A stretch of DNA of 64,000 nt from NCBI RefSeq assembly GCF_001612945.1, contig NZ_BDBK01000001.1, positions 868,001-932,000 of the forward strand, given 5' to 3'. A program made the position numbers and the translations under genes. This DNA is from Nocardia inohanensis NBRC 100128. GTDB taxonomy: Bacteria; Actinomycetota; Actinomycetes; Mycobacteriales; Mycobacteriaceae. Below are positions 33,938-42,379 of this stretch, piece after piece (position 1 is the first letter of the stretch; every line of letters starts with the position of its first letter). The notes under the pieces were generated by a model. It was not told the DNA's origin. It saw only the letters and a list, made by a program, of their open reading frames with translations, and did no database searches.

Positions 33938-34432
33938 TCAGCTACATGCCGGCGAGGTCTGGTTGCCGAGCGACAGCAGGTTGCAGATCCACTCCTTCTG
34001 AACCTTCCACTTACCGTCTTCGGCGATGAACGGCACGACCGCCTGCTGTGCCGCGCCCCCGTTGATCGCCGCCTGCGCGTCGGCGGTGAGGGTGCCGTTA
34101 CCGAGATCGGTGACATTGGTGACGACGATCGAAGCGTTGTTCTGCTTGTAGGCGTCGATGATGCGCGAAGGCAGGTTCGGATCGGCCTGCATACCCTGCA
34201 TCAAGTCCAGCTTCTCGGCGTCCGGAACGCTCGGATCGAGCACCTTCTGCATCGCACTGTTCAGATCGGCAGTGCTGGGAGTGGCCGGATAGGCTTGTGC
34301 GGCAGCTGTTTTCGTAGCCGACGCCTTGACCGGCTTGGCCGTCTTCTCACCGCTGCCACATGCCGAAAGACCGAATGCGGTCACAGTGGCCAGTGCCGCG
34401 ATGGCGATACGTCCACTTCGACGGAGCTTCAA
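33938..34432 (-). CDS. MTB12-like low-molecular-weight antigen lipoprotein
   Basis: 164 aa. TTG start supported by AAGGA about 8 nt upstream; a signal peptide with lipobox L-S-A-C (Cys25) follows. The domain P-S-T-A-D-L-N-S-A-M-Q-K-V-L-D-P-S-V-P (about 51-69), V-V-T-N-V-T-D-L-G-N-G-T-L-T-A-D (about 104-119) and a C-terminal W-K-V-Q-K-E-W-I-C-N-L-L resemble the mycobacterial MTB12 family, whose function is not settled. Two C-terminal cysteines (C-N and P-A-C-S) may pair. It is exposed at the cell surface. Longer in-frame starts give a hydrophilic lead that would spoil the signal. Confidence 0.75.
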   Translation of the reverse strand: MKLRRSGRIAIAALATVTAFGLSACGSGEKTAKPVKASATKTAAAQAYPATPSTADLNSAMQKVLDPSVPDAEKLDLMQGMQADPNLPSRIIDAYKQNNASIVVTNVTDLGNGTLTADAQAAINGGAAQQAVVPFIAEDGKWKVQKEWICNLLSLGNQTSPACS

Positions 34433-34625
34433 ATGCTTATCCTTCAGGTCGAATGCTGTCCTCGTGCGACCCGGTCCAGAGACCGCCGGCAACCGCACGA
34501 ACCTCGACGGTACCGATGGAATCCGCCGAGAACCTCCACGAATCGACCCGCAGCGCGCTTTCAGTCCAAACCCTCAGAGTCGCCTTCACATTCGGCCACT
34601 TCCGGGCATGGGCGTCAGCCCGACG

Positions 34626-35228
34626 CTATTTACGGACCCGATAGCGCAAATGCAGAACCCCCGGATCCTCGAGCGTGCGCACCAGCTCGAGCTCGATGTG
34701 CTCGGGCGCAAGCCCGTCGAAGAGCGGCCGCCCCCGACCGAGCAGCACCGGCCGAAGCTGAATATCGATCAGATCCAAAACCCCGGCCTTCAACGCCTGC
34801 TGACCGGTATACGCGCCATGCATCATCACATCCCGCCCCCCGGCGGCCGCCTTGGCCCGCTCCACACACGAAGCAATACCGTCGGTGACGAAATGCACCC
34901 GCTCATACGGGTTTTCGTCCGGCGCCTCGTGCGTCGGCACAAATATCGGCACCCCATTGTGATGATCCCCGCCCCAGTAACCAGCGAACTCACCAGTCCG
35001 CTTCCCCGCGATCACCGCACCGGTCCCCATCGCCTCGTCGAACACCCTCCGGCTATGGGTGTACTTGGGCCGGAACGCCTCCGGCCCTTCCGCCCCCGAT
35101 TCAGCGCCGCCCCCGAGCCAGTCCATCAACCGCATCCCACCCGTCCCCGCCGGATTCTCGGCATTGTCATCCGGCCCGGTAATGAACCCGTCGAGTGACA
35201 TCGCCATGGTCAGAAAAACCTGAGACAT
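34626..35228 (-). CDS. dihydrofolate reductase-family protein (RibD C-terminal-like)
   Basis: 200 aa. T-M-A-M-S-L-D-G-F-I-T-G (about 7-18), V-I-A-G-K-R-T-G-E (about 71-79), D-V-M-M-H-G-A (NADPH-binding, near 130) and I-D-I-Q-L-R-P-V-L-L-G-R-G-R-P-L-F (about 155-171) define the RibD-C/YyaP branch of DHFR-fold reductases. The substrate is unknown; most such proteins are not folate enzymes. It is 193 bp upstream of the MTB12-like gene on the same strand. Confidence 0.88.
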   Translation of the reverse strand: MSQVFLTMAMSLDGFITGPDDNAENPAGTGGMRLMDWLGGGAESGAEGPEAFRPKYTHSRRVFDEAMGTGAVIAGKRTGEFAGYWGGDHHNGVPIFVPTHEAPDENPYERVHFVTDGIASCVERAKAAAGGRDVMMHGAYTGQQALKAGVLDLIDIQLRPVLLGRGRPLFDGLAPEHIELELVRTLEDPGVLHLRYRVRK

Positions 35229-35326
35229 TCCGCTGCCCGCCTCGTCATCGAGTCATCGGTCGTGGTCGCTGTGTGAACCACGCTAGCCCAGACACCCGCT
35301 CAGCATCATCGGATGCCGAACGTGGG

Positions 35327-35764
35327 TCAGCCGGCTGGATCGAAGCGATAGACGCGGGATTCGCGGGCCTGGAATCCGAGGCGCTCGTAGAGGCGGTTGG
35401 CTGCGGTCCTGGATGCTCGCGAGGTCAAATCGAGTGTTCGCGCGCCGACGGCGGTGGCGCGGGCTTTTGCTTCTTCGATCAACGCCTCGCCGATGCCTTG
35501 CCCGCGAGCCGAGTCATCCACGACCACGTCTTCGACCCGTGCTCGAAGCCCGGAGGGAATCGGGAACATCACCAAGCTCAAGGTGCCGACGATCTGTCCA
35601 CCACTGCGCGCGACCAGAACAATGGTCGATTCCGCGGCGGCCAACCGTGCCAGAGCTTCTCGATCCAGCCGCTCGGCGGTTTGCGACAGCTGGGGGAGCA
35701 GCCGGTCGAATGCCTCGACGATCTCGTCGTCGACTTCGGTCATTGTTTCCACGGTGACAGCCAC
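35327..35764 (-). CDS. GNAT-family N-acetyltransferase
   Basis: 145 aa. V-A-R-S-G-G-Q-I-V-G-T-L-S-L-V-M-F-P (about 45-62), R-V-E-D-V-V-V-D-D-S-A-R-G-Q-G-I-G-E-A-L (about 68-87, acetyl-CoA loop) and N-R-L-Y-E-R-L-G-F (about 126-134) are clear GNAT elements. The GTG at 35764 retains the first beta-strand (V-T-V-E); ATG 35743 would lose part of it. The acceptor is unknown. It is divergent from the Septum-formation-like secreted protein. Confidence 0.85.
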   Translation of the reverse strand: MAVTVETMTEVDDEIVEAFDRLLPQLSQTAERLDREALARLAAAESTIVLVARSGGQIVGTLSLVMFPIPSGLRARVEDVVVDDSARGQGIGEALIEEAKARATAVGARTLDLTSRASRTAANRLYERLGFQARESRVYRFDPAG

Positions 35765-36021
35765 TGCGGCACTGTACTTCAGCGGCCGATTACCGTGTTG
35801 TGCCGCAAGTAATCTCGGTCGCCTTCTCGGTGTCGACCCGGGTTGGACCGTCGGCGAATGAGGGCGCTCGACAGATGGATATCCCGAATGCCTTCGTGTC
35901 GTCTTTCCGTTGAAGGTCGGACGCTGGGCGCGGGATCGGTAATCCACTGCTGACGCCCGTGAGTGCAGTAAAGTACCAGTCGGTCTGTACGCAATGTCTC
36001 CTCCTTCGACAAGGGGCACGC

Positions 36022-36516
36022 ATGCGCAAGGGTCGTGGAACAGTCCGTGCCGGCATTCGGCGCGGGGGGTTCGTATCAGTGGTGTGTGCGGTGTTGATTC
36101 TGAGCGACGCCTCCGTAGCAGCGCATGCGGACCGGATCTCCTGGTTCTCGCTGCAACCGGGTGATTGTGCCAACGGCTTTACGGTGGCCGACATCGGTAT
36201 CAATTCGGGGTGGCCGTCGTTGGTGCCCTGCGTCGTCCCGCACGATGCCGAGGTTGTCGTGAGAATCGATTACAACGGCGAGCCGTGGCCGGGTGAGGCC
36301 GAAATACTGAGCCGGGCGTGGACCGCCTGCTCGGACCCTGTGCCGCGACTGGTGTACAACCGCTTCTACCGAGTGACCTGGTCCGCGATCTACCCCAATT
36401 CCGAGCGGTGGTGGGCGGCCGATCCCGCCATCGTTTGTGCGGTGGTCGATGCGGGTGGCGGCAAGTTGATCGGCGGCTTTGTCGGGCAACCACAGATTCC
36501 GCTGGTGGGTTTCTAG
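36022..36516 (+). CDS. secreted septum-formation-domain-like protein
   Basis: 164 aa. AAGGGG lies just upstream of the ATG. One hydrophobic segment (about 15-36, ending A-A-H-A) acts as a signal peptide or anchor. The exported part has L-Q-P-G-D-C and L-V-P-C-V-V-P-H-D-A-E-V-V (about 67-79), the C-x(n)-H-x-x-E-V pattern of the actinobacterial Septum_form domain, plus two further cysteines (T-A-C-S and I-V-C-A), so two disulfides are possible. Its cell role is unknown. It is followed after 117 bp by the EF-hand lipase operon. Confidence 0.7.
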   Translation: MRKGRGTVRAGIRRGGFVSVVCAVLILSDASVAAHADRISWFSLQPGDCANGFTVADIGINSGWPSLVPCVVPHDAEVVVRIDYNGEPWPGEAEILSRAWTACSDPVPRLVYNRFYRVTWSAIYPNSERWWAADPAIVCAVVDAGGGKLIGGFVGQPQIPLVGF

Positions 36517-36633
36517 GCCGACGATCCTGGGCGCGCGCCCAGTGGTGACACTGCCGCACCCTGCTATTCGTCTTCGAGATCGCGTTACCGCAATTCGGCA
36601 TCGACACAATCGGTTACGGAAACGGAGCGGACG

Positions 36634-38235
36634 ATGATCACTGCGGGAAATGTGTTGCGGGAAACGGTATTGCAATCGGCCGGCACTCTGGTTCGCAGTG
36701 AAGAGCTCCCGGTTTCGTTCTGGCCCGCACATGCGGTGGCCGGTTATCGCGTCTGGTATCAGGGCATCGGTTATGACGGGTCGGGCCGGATCGTCTCCGG
36801 GTCGGTGTTCGTGCCCGCGGGCGAGCCGCCCGCCGGTGGATGGCCGGTGATCAGTTACGCGCACGGCACGACCGGGCTGTCCGACCGGACCGCGCCGTCG
36901 GTGGCCGGATTGTCGCGACCGGAGAGCCGGCATGTGGGGATGTGGCTCGACGCCGGATACGTCGTGACCGTCACCGACTACGAGGGGCTGGCTTCGCCCG
37001 GACCGCATCCATATTTCAACGGTGAGGCCGCGGCCGACGATGTGGTCGATATCGTTCGCGCCGCGCATCAGCTCGGCCATCCGCTGAGTCCTCGCTGGGC
37101 GGCGGTCGGCTTCTCCCAGGGCGGCCATGCCGCACTGTTCACCGGGTTGATGGCCACGAAATACGCCCCGGACCTCGATTTCCGGGGCACGGTGGCACTG
37201 GCTCCGCCGGTCGAGGTCCCGACGATCATCGACCTGCAAACGGCCGAGGACGGCGCCGGCGTCACCCTGTTCCTGCCGTATCTGCTCGCCGGACTGCGCA
37301 CCACACGCGGACTGGACACCCACGAGTTCATGACCGGTCTGGGCCGGCGGCTGATCGAGTTCGCCGAGCACGCGCCGGTGCGCGATATCCACTACGCGGT
37401 CACATTGCTGACCAACCAGGACATCGGCACCACCGGACTGAGTGCACGCCCCGGCGTCGAGGAAATGCTGCACGCCTGCCGGGTGCCCTCGGCCCGATTC
37501 GATCGGCCGGTACTGCTCGCCGCGAGCACACATGACGATGTGCTGCCCATGGTGGTCGTCACCCGCTTCGCCGACGAAATACGCAGGGCGGGAACCGATA
37601 TCCATCTGACCACCTGCACCGGAGTCGACCATTCGGGCATGCTGTGCGCGGTGCCGGAGATGCTGGCCTGGGTCGGCGAACGCATGGCCGCGCCGCCGAT
37701 AGCCGAATCACTCAGTGCCAGACACGGATTCGGGCTGCTCGATATCACCGGCGACGGGTACTTGACCGCAGACGACTACGAGGCGTTCGGCTTGCGGTTG
37801 GTTCAGGCGTTCGACGAAGCCCCCGGCTCGCCCCGCGCCCTGGCCGTGCGTTCGGGATACCGGGCACTCTGGCGATCGATGGCGCAGCGGGCGGATGCCG
37901 ACGGGGACGGGCGCATCACGGTCACCGAGTTTCTGGACTGGCTCGAAAACCACTGGGACAATGAGGGATTCGATCGGGATATCGCCCCGCTGGCGCAAGC
38001 GGTCATCGATCTGGCCGACGCCGACCGCAACGGGGTGCTGGACCGAGAGGAACTGATCGAGCTGCTCGTCGGCTGCGAACACACTCCCGCCGAGGCGAGC
38101 GTCCTGTTCGACCGGCTCGACCTCGACGGCTCCGGCACCATCAGCACCGACGAGCTCATCACGGCCATCCGAGAGTTCTGCCTGGACCCGGCCCCGGATA
38201 AACCGGGCGCGTGGCTGTTCGGGCGGTTCCGATGA
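36634..38235 (+). CDS. secretory-lipase-like alpha/beta hydrolase fused to four EF-hands
   Basis: 533 aa. N-terminal alpha/beta hydrolase (about 20-355) of the LIP/PF03583 type: Y-A-H-G-T-T-G (oxyanion strand), G-F-S-Q-G-G with nucleophile Ser161, acid Asp301 or Asp302 in T-H-D-D-V, and His333 in V-D-H-S-G. The C-terminal part (about 365-515) is a calerythrin-like calcium module with four 12-residue loops starting at Asp370, Asp421, Asp462 and Asp496; the first ends in Asp instead of Glu. No signal peptide is seen, so it acts in the cytoplasm or leaves by another route. It overlaps the acyltransferase gene by ATGA. Calcium probably controls activity or location. Confidence 0.88.
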   Translation: MITAGNVLRETVLQSAGTLVRSEELPVSFWPAHAVAGYRVWYQGIGYDGSGRIVSGSVFVPAGEPPAGGWPVISYAHGTTGLSDRTAPSVAGLSRPESRHVGMWLDAGYVVTVTDYEGLASPGPHPYFNGEAAADDVVDIVRAAHQLGHPLSPRWAAVGFSQGGHAALFTGLMATKYAPDLDFRGTVALAPPVEVPTIIDLQTAEDGAGVTLFLPYLLAGLRTTRGLDTHEFMTGLGRRLIEFAEHAPVRDIHYAVTLLTNQDIGTTGLSARPGVEEMLHACRVPSARFDRPVLLAASTHDDVLPMVVVTRFADEIRRAGTDIHLTTCTGVDHSGMLCAVPEMLAWVGERMAAPPIAESLSARHGFGLLDITGDGYLTADDYEAFGLRLVQAFDEAPGSPRALAVRSGYRALWRSMAQRADADGDGRITVTEFLDWLENHWDNEGFDRDIAPLAQAVIDLADADRNGVLDREELIELLVGCEHTPAEASVLFDRLDLDGSGTISTDELITAIREFCLDPAPDKPGAWLFGRFR

Positions 38236-39239
38236 AGAGTCCACTACCGACCGCCGTCCTCGGCGGAATCCTGCTGGCAGCCGGTGCGCCCCTGCTGCTG
38301 CTCACCCGGTTGACGCTGCTGCTGCCGGGCCTGTCGGAGGCACTGCGAAACAGGGTTCGCCTGCTGTTACTCGGCGCCGCGTTTCTGCTCGTGTACGAGG
38401 TCGACGGCCGGTCCGCGGCGGAGGTGCGCCGAACCGGGCGACAGGGTGGGTGTGACCGCCTCGCCGCGCTGAACCGCCGGTTCTACGGGTGGGGGTTCGC
38501 GATAGCCGGGATCGAGCTCGATTGTGCTCCACCACCGCGTATTTCGCCCGATCGGCCGGTGATCGTGCTGGCCCGGCACGCCGGAATGTTCAACAGCGCG
38601 CTGATGGCGCATCTCATCGCGCGGGATCTGGGCCGGGACACCTACACCATCGCCAAACGGTGCGCGGCCGTCACACCGGGGCTGCGCGCGGCGTACGCGG
38701 ACTCGGGCGTGGTGTTCTGCCGATTCGATGAAGAAGGCAAAGCCCGTGCCCTGCAACAGCTTCAGCGGCAAGCCACCGGCGCGCTGCCCAGCGATGCGCT
38801 GCTGCTGTTCCCCGAGGGAACGAACTATTCGGTGAAGCGCTGGCGGCAAGCCATCGACGATCTGCGCGCCGCGGGCCGAGTCGCGCAGGCCGTCCAAGCC
38901 GAACAGTGCCCGCATGTGATGCCGGTTCATCCCACCGGCGCCTGGATGCTCGCCACCAGCGCGCCGACCGCGGACGTGGTCGTGCTCGCGCAGACCGGGC
39001 TCGAGGATCTGACCGGAGCCAAAGGGCTGGGCTATCCATCCATCGGCAGCGGCCGGGTGCATGTCGGATGGTGGCATATCCCGGCCGGCGAGGTGCCGCG
39101 CGAGCGCGCCGAATTCGCCGCCTGGCTGCGCGGGCAGTGGCGCGAGGTCGATACCTGGATCGCGACCGCCCGCGGCACCCGCATCCCGGAAGCTGTACCA
39201 CCCGTAGACCTTTCGATGCCCCTTCGTCCTGTCCACTGA
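38232..39239 (+). CDS. lysophospholipid acyltransferase (PlsC/LPLAT)-like protein
   Basis: 335 aa. Two or three hydrophobic helices near the N-terminus (about 7-33 and 43-56) precede an LPLAT domain with L-A-R-H-A-G-M-F-N (about 113-121) and F-P-E-G-T-N (about 193-198). The expected H-X4-D motif reads H-X4-N (His116, Asn121), so the catalytic Asp is replaced; F-P-E-G-T is intact. LPLATs acylate lysophosphatidate or other lipid hydroxyls at the membrane. The start overlaps the lipase stop (ATGA), and the patatin begins 36 bp after its own stop, so the three genes form an operon for acyl transfer and removal. Confidence 0.82.
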   Translation: MKSPLPTAVLGGILLAAGAPLLLLTRLTLLLPGLSEALRNRVRLLLLGAAFLLVYEVDGRSAAEVRRTGRQGGCDRLAALNRRFYGWGFAIAGIELDCAPPPRISPDRPVIVLARHAGMFNSALMAHLIARDLGRDTYTIAKRCAAVTPGLRAAYADSGVVFCRFDEEGKARALQQLQRQATGALPSDALLLFPEGTNYSVKRWRQAIDDLRAAGRVAQAVQAEQCPHVMPVHPTGAWMLATSAPTADVVVLAQTGLEDLTGAKGLGYPSIGSGRVHVGWWHIPAGEVPRERAEFAAWLRGQWREVDTWIATARGTRIPEAVPPVDLSMPLRPVH

Positions 39240-39275
39240 ACCGGTTCGGGAGCCGCGATCACCATGAGGAACGTC

Positions 39276-40736
39276 ATGACAAACCCACCGCACACCGCCT
39301 TCGTCCTGGGCGGCGGCGGCATGCTGGGCGGCTACCAGGTCGGTATGCTGCGAGCGCTCGCCGAGCACGGCGTCACCCCGGATCTCATCGTCGGCACCTC
39401 GGTCGGGTCGATTCAGGGCGCGATCCTGGCCGCGCACCGACCCGGCAACACCATCGACGCCCTGACCGAGTTCTGGCATGACGCGCTGACCAACAAGGTC
39501 ATGGGTGTTCCGCTGCGCTCGCTGCTCACGAACCTGGTGCGGCTGCGGCCCGCGCTCGCCACGCAGGACGCGCTGCGCGAGGTATTGGAACGGCATGTGG
39601 GCGCGGACACCCGCATCGAGCAGCTCGCGATTCCATTCCAATGCGCCGCGGCCTCGATCGAACGCGCGACAGCACGATACTTCGATTACGGACCCCTGGT
39701 CCCGGCACTGCTGGCCTCCAGCTGCATCCCCGGCTTGTGGCAGCCCCTGCGAATCGGAGCCGAGCACTACATCGACGGGGGAGTGGTGGAGACCGTGCCC
39801 TTCACCCGCGCGGTCTCCTTCGGCGCGAAGGAGATCTACGTCCTGCGACTGCGCCAGCGCGAACTACCGTTGAAATCTCCACGCCTGCCTTGGCAATTGG
39901 GGCAAACCGTCTTCGAGGTGTCGCGCCGCCACCGGCTCGGGCAGGTGATCAATATGCGTCCGGCCGGAGTGCGGGTCCATCTACTGCCCACCGGCGAGGA
40001 TCTGCTCGAACCCCCCGACACCGGCCTGTACACCACCGTCCAGCAGCAACTGGAGATCTTCGAACGCCGGGTCACCGCCGGCTACCGGAGCACCGTGGAC
40101 TACCTGACCGCGACCGAGGAACGCAAAACCGCGATCATCAGGTCACGCACCAGAACTTCAACCCGAATCCCGTTGTCCCCCAACTCCTCCGAATTCGTAC
40201 GAGCCAAACTGGCCCGCTTCTTCGACCTCTTCGACCACGACGGCGACCAGCGCGTCTCCGGCCGCGAATACGCCCAAGCCGCCGAACGCATCTGCGCCGC
40301 CTTCGCCTGCCCACCCGACAGCGGCACCTACACGAAACTTCACCAGGCCCTCGCCGGCTTCTGGTCCGCCCTCTGCCGCGAAGCCGGCACCGACCCGCGC
40401 TCACCCCTGGACCGTGACCAATACGTCGACGCCCTGGCCCGCCTCACCACCAACCCCACCGACTACGACCGACACGTCCTGCCCGCCATCGCCGCCATCC
40501 TCGCCGCCGCCGACCACGACCGAGACGCCGTCCTCAACATCGACGAACTCCACCACCTCCTCACCGCCCTCGGCGTAGACACCCCCGGCATCCACGCCGT
40601 CTCCCTCCGCCTCGACACCAACAACGACGGCGTCCTCAGCCTCGACGAACTGGACGAAGCCTTCGCCGACTTCTTCACCAGCGAAGAACCCGGCGCGCCA
40701 GGCAACCACCTGTTCGGCGCGGCCCCGCTCTGCTGA
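39276..40736 (+). CDS. patatin-like phospholipase fused to EF-hand domain
   Basis: 486 aa. Patatin domain (about 7-270): G-G-G-G-M-L-G-G oxyanion loop, G-T-S-V-G with nucleophile Ser42, and D-G-G with Asp167, giving the Ser-Asp dyad. The C-terminal module (about 305-470) has EF loops at about 320-331, 413-424 and 447-458. The ending P-G-x-x-L-F-G resembles the tail of the lipase two genes upstream, so both enzymes carry the same kind of calcium module. ATG 39276 is preferred because AGGA lies 5 nt upstream; ATG 39264 is alternative. The predicted role is phospholipid acyl hydrolysis in the cytoplasm or at the membrane. Confidence 0.88.
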   Translation: MTNPPHTAFVLGGGGMLGGYQVGMLRALAEHGVTPDLIVGTSVGSIQGAILAAHRPGNTIDALTEFWHDALTNKVMGVPLRSLLTNLVRLRPALATQDALREVLERHVGADTRIEQLAIPFQCAAASIERATARYFDYGPLVPALLASSCIPGLWQPLRIGAEHYIDGGVVETVPFTRAVSFGAKEIYVLRLRQRELPLKSPRLPWQLGQTVFEVSRRHRLGQVINMRPAGVRVHLLPTGEDLLEPPDTGLYTTVQQQLEIFERRVTAGYRSTVDYLTATEERKTAIIRSRTRTSTRIPLSPNSSEFVRAKLARFFDLFDHDGDQRVSGREYAQAAERICAAFACPPDSGTYTKLHQALAGFWSALCREAGTDPRSPLDRDQYVDALARLTTNPTDYDRHVLPAIAAILAAADHDRDAVLNIDELHHLLTALGVDTPGIHAVSLRLDTNNDGVLSLDELDEAFADFFTSEEPGAPGNHLFGAAPLC

Positions 40737-41071
40737 CCGCCGGATCGAGTCGAAATGAGCCTGCGCTGAGGCTCTTCACGACCGTGTGTGCGCGATCCCG
40801 CCGATGGATCGAGTTCGCGTGTCATCCAGATCCGGTCACCGCGTTCGGGATTCGGGTCGATGCGCCCGCTGCGATCGAAGGGTAGGTCACGGCCGGTTGG
40901 ATGAACTGGCAATGCTTGCCGAAGAATTGACCGAAGACATTCGGATGGGTGTCTGGGAGTATGTCGTGGGCGGACTTGCGGGGGTCGACACGATCTCGGG
41001 GGCGTCTAAGCGGCCGTGCCAGCCGCACAAAGAGATTCGTGCACCGCCACGGGGGAAGCAGTCAGGTTGCT
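40737..41071. other. 335-bp gap, promoter region of the UbiA gene
   Basis: No convincing small gene. The gap is between the patatin stop and the ATG of the UbiA-type transferase and must contain the latter's promoter. I see no clear palindrome or terminator hairpin. Confidence 0.4.
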
Positions 41072-42019
41072 ATGAGCGAAGAACCGACCACCGTCGAACT
41101 CGACGACGCTGTCCTAACCGGACCGCCCAAGACCCTGGCCGGCGGCCTGATCAAAGCCGTGCGGCCACGCCAGTGGGTGAAGAACGTCCTGGTGCTGGCC
41201 GCACCGCTGGCCGCGGGCACGATTCCGGGAACCGACACCTTCGTCCTGTCCGACCTCACCCGCGACTCCCATATCGGTATCGCTTTCGCGGTGTTCTGCC
41301 TGGCGGCCTCGGGCATCTATCTGATCAACGACTCGCTCGACGTGGAGGCGGACCGGGCGCATCCGACCAAACGCTTCCGGCCGATCGCCGCCGGTGTGGT
41401 GCCGGTGAATCTGGCGTACGCGCTGTCGGTGGTGCTGCTGGGCGCCTCGATCCTGATCTCGTTCGTGGCCGCATGGCAACTGGCGGCGGTGATGGCGGTC
41501 TACATCGGTGTCCAGCTCGCCTACTGCTTCGGGCTCAAACATCAAGCGGTGCTCGACATCTGCGTCGTGTCGTCGGGTTTCGTGTTGCGCACGGTCGCCG
41601 GTGGTGTGGCGGCGAACATTCATCTGTCGCAATGGTTCCTGTTGATCGCGGCCTCCGGCTCGCTGTTCATGGCAGCGGGCAAACGCTACGCCGAGTTGCG
41701 GATCGCGCTCGACACCGGCGCGAAGATCCGCAAGTCGTTGCAGTACTACACGCCCACCTATCTGCGTTTCGTCTGGACCTTGTCCGGTACCGCGGTCGTG
41801 GTCTTCTACGGGCTGTGGGCGTTCGAGGCCGATCACCAGAACAACCCGTGGTTCGCGATCTCGATGGTTCCCTTCACGATCGCCGTCCTGCGCTACGCGG
41901 TCGACGTCGATGGCGGCGAAGCCGGCGAACCCGAAGAGATCGTGTTGGGCGACCGCACGCTGCAACTACTGGCCGGAGCCTGTCTCGCAGCAGCCGGTGT
42001 GGCCGTCTACCTCACCTGA
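41072..42019 (+). CDS. UbiA-family prenyltransferase, decaprenyl-phosphate phosphoribosyltransferase-like
   Basis: 315 aa, about nine TM helices. R-P-R-Q-W-V-K-N-V-L-V-L-A-A-P-L-A (about 29-45), N-D-S-L-D-V-E-A-D (about 87-95, first Asp-rich motif) and A-G-K-R-Y-A-E-L (near 208) match the mycobacterial decaprenylphosphoryl-5-phosphoribose synthase (Rv3806c) type, which makes the arabinose donor precursor for arabinogalactan and arabinomannan. In mycobacteria the gene sits in the arabinan locus; here no cell-wall genes surround it, so it may be a second copy or have another acceptor. ATG 41072 was chosen; earlier starts add a basic stretch. Confidence 0.85.
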   Translation: MSEEPTTVELDDAVLTGPPKTLAGGLIKAVRPRQWVKNVLVLAAPLAAGTIPGTDTFVLSDLTRDSHIGIAFAVFCLAASGIYLINDSLDVEADRAHPTKRFRPIAAGVVPVNLAYALSVVLLGASILISFVAAWQLAAVMAVYIGVQLAYCFGLKHQAVLDICVVSSGFVLRTVAGGVAANIHLSQWFLLIAASGSLFMAAGKRYAELRIALDTGAKIRKSLQYYTPTYLRFVWTLSGTAVVVFYGLWAFEADHQNNPWFAISMVPFTIAVLRYAVDVDGGEAGEPEEIVLGDRTLQLLAGACLAAAGVAVYLT

Positions 42020-42024
42020 GCAGA

Positions 42025-42297
42025 GCGATCATCCGAGGTGCATCAGGTCCCCGGAAGTGGAAAAGAGGCTCTTGCCGAGCTTCACGAGGGGGATGCCGAC
42101 CGGAGCCAGGATGATGGTGGCGGACAGGATGATTCCGATCAACCAGACCAGCGCCGCCACGATGCCCAGTACCGCGCCGAGCACGGCTCCGAGGATGCCC
42201 AATATTGCGCCCAACAGTTTGTTCAATGCTCCCATGCTGACCTCCTGAGTCATTGCGGGAGTAACCCGTTGAACGCATCGCACGCAGCCACTGCCGT
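42025..42297. repeat. 273-bp direct repeat, copy 1
   Basis: Matches 47794-48066 in the same orientation and equal length without gaps; by hand I count 19 mismatches (about 93% identity). It contains the whole 68-residue gene and its upstream region. Confidence 0.9.
42029..42235 (-). CDS. 68-residue glycine-zipper membrane protein, copy 1
   Basis: 68 aa. A G-A-x-L-G-x-L-G-A-V-L-G-A-V-L-G glycine-zipper stretch (about 9-28) runs into a second hydrophobic helix, and the protein ends with K-L-G-K-S-L-F-S-T-S-G-D-L-M-H-L-G. AGGAGG lies 5 nt upstream of the ATG at 42235. Glycine zippers pack helices tightly, as in pores or oligomers. The protein differs from copy 2 (47798-48004) by a single Ile/Val change. 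It is convergent with the UbiA gene. The function is unknown. Confidence 0.75.
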   Translation of the reverse strand: MGALNKLLGAILGILGAVLGAVLGIVAALVWLIGIILSATIILAPVGIPLVKLGKSLFSTSGDLMHLG

Positions 42298-42379
42298 CAA
42301 GGGTCGAGCGGCGTTCTTGCACACCGGTTTGCGGAATGCTCACTCCGCCGTACTGAAGTCGGTCATCGACGGATTGTGT

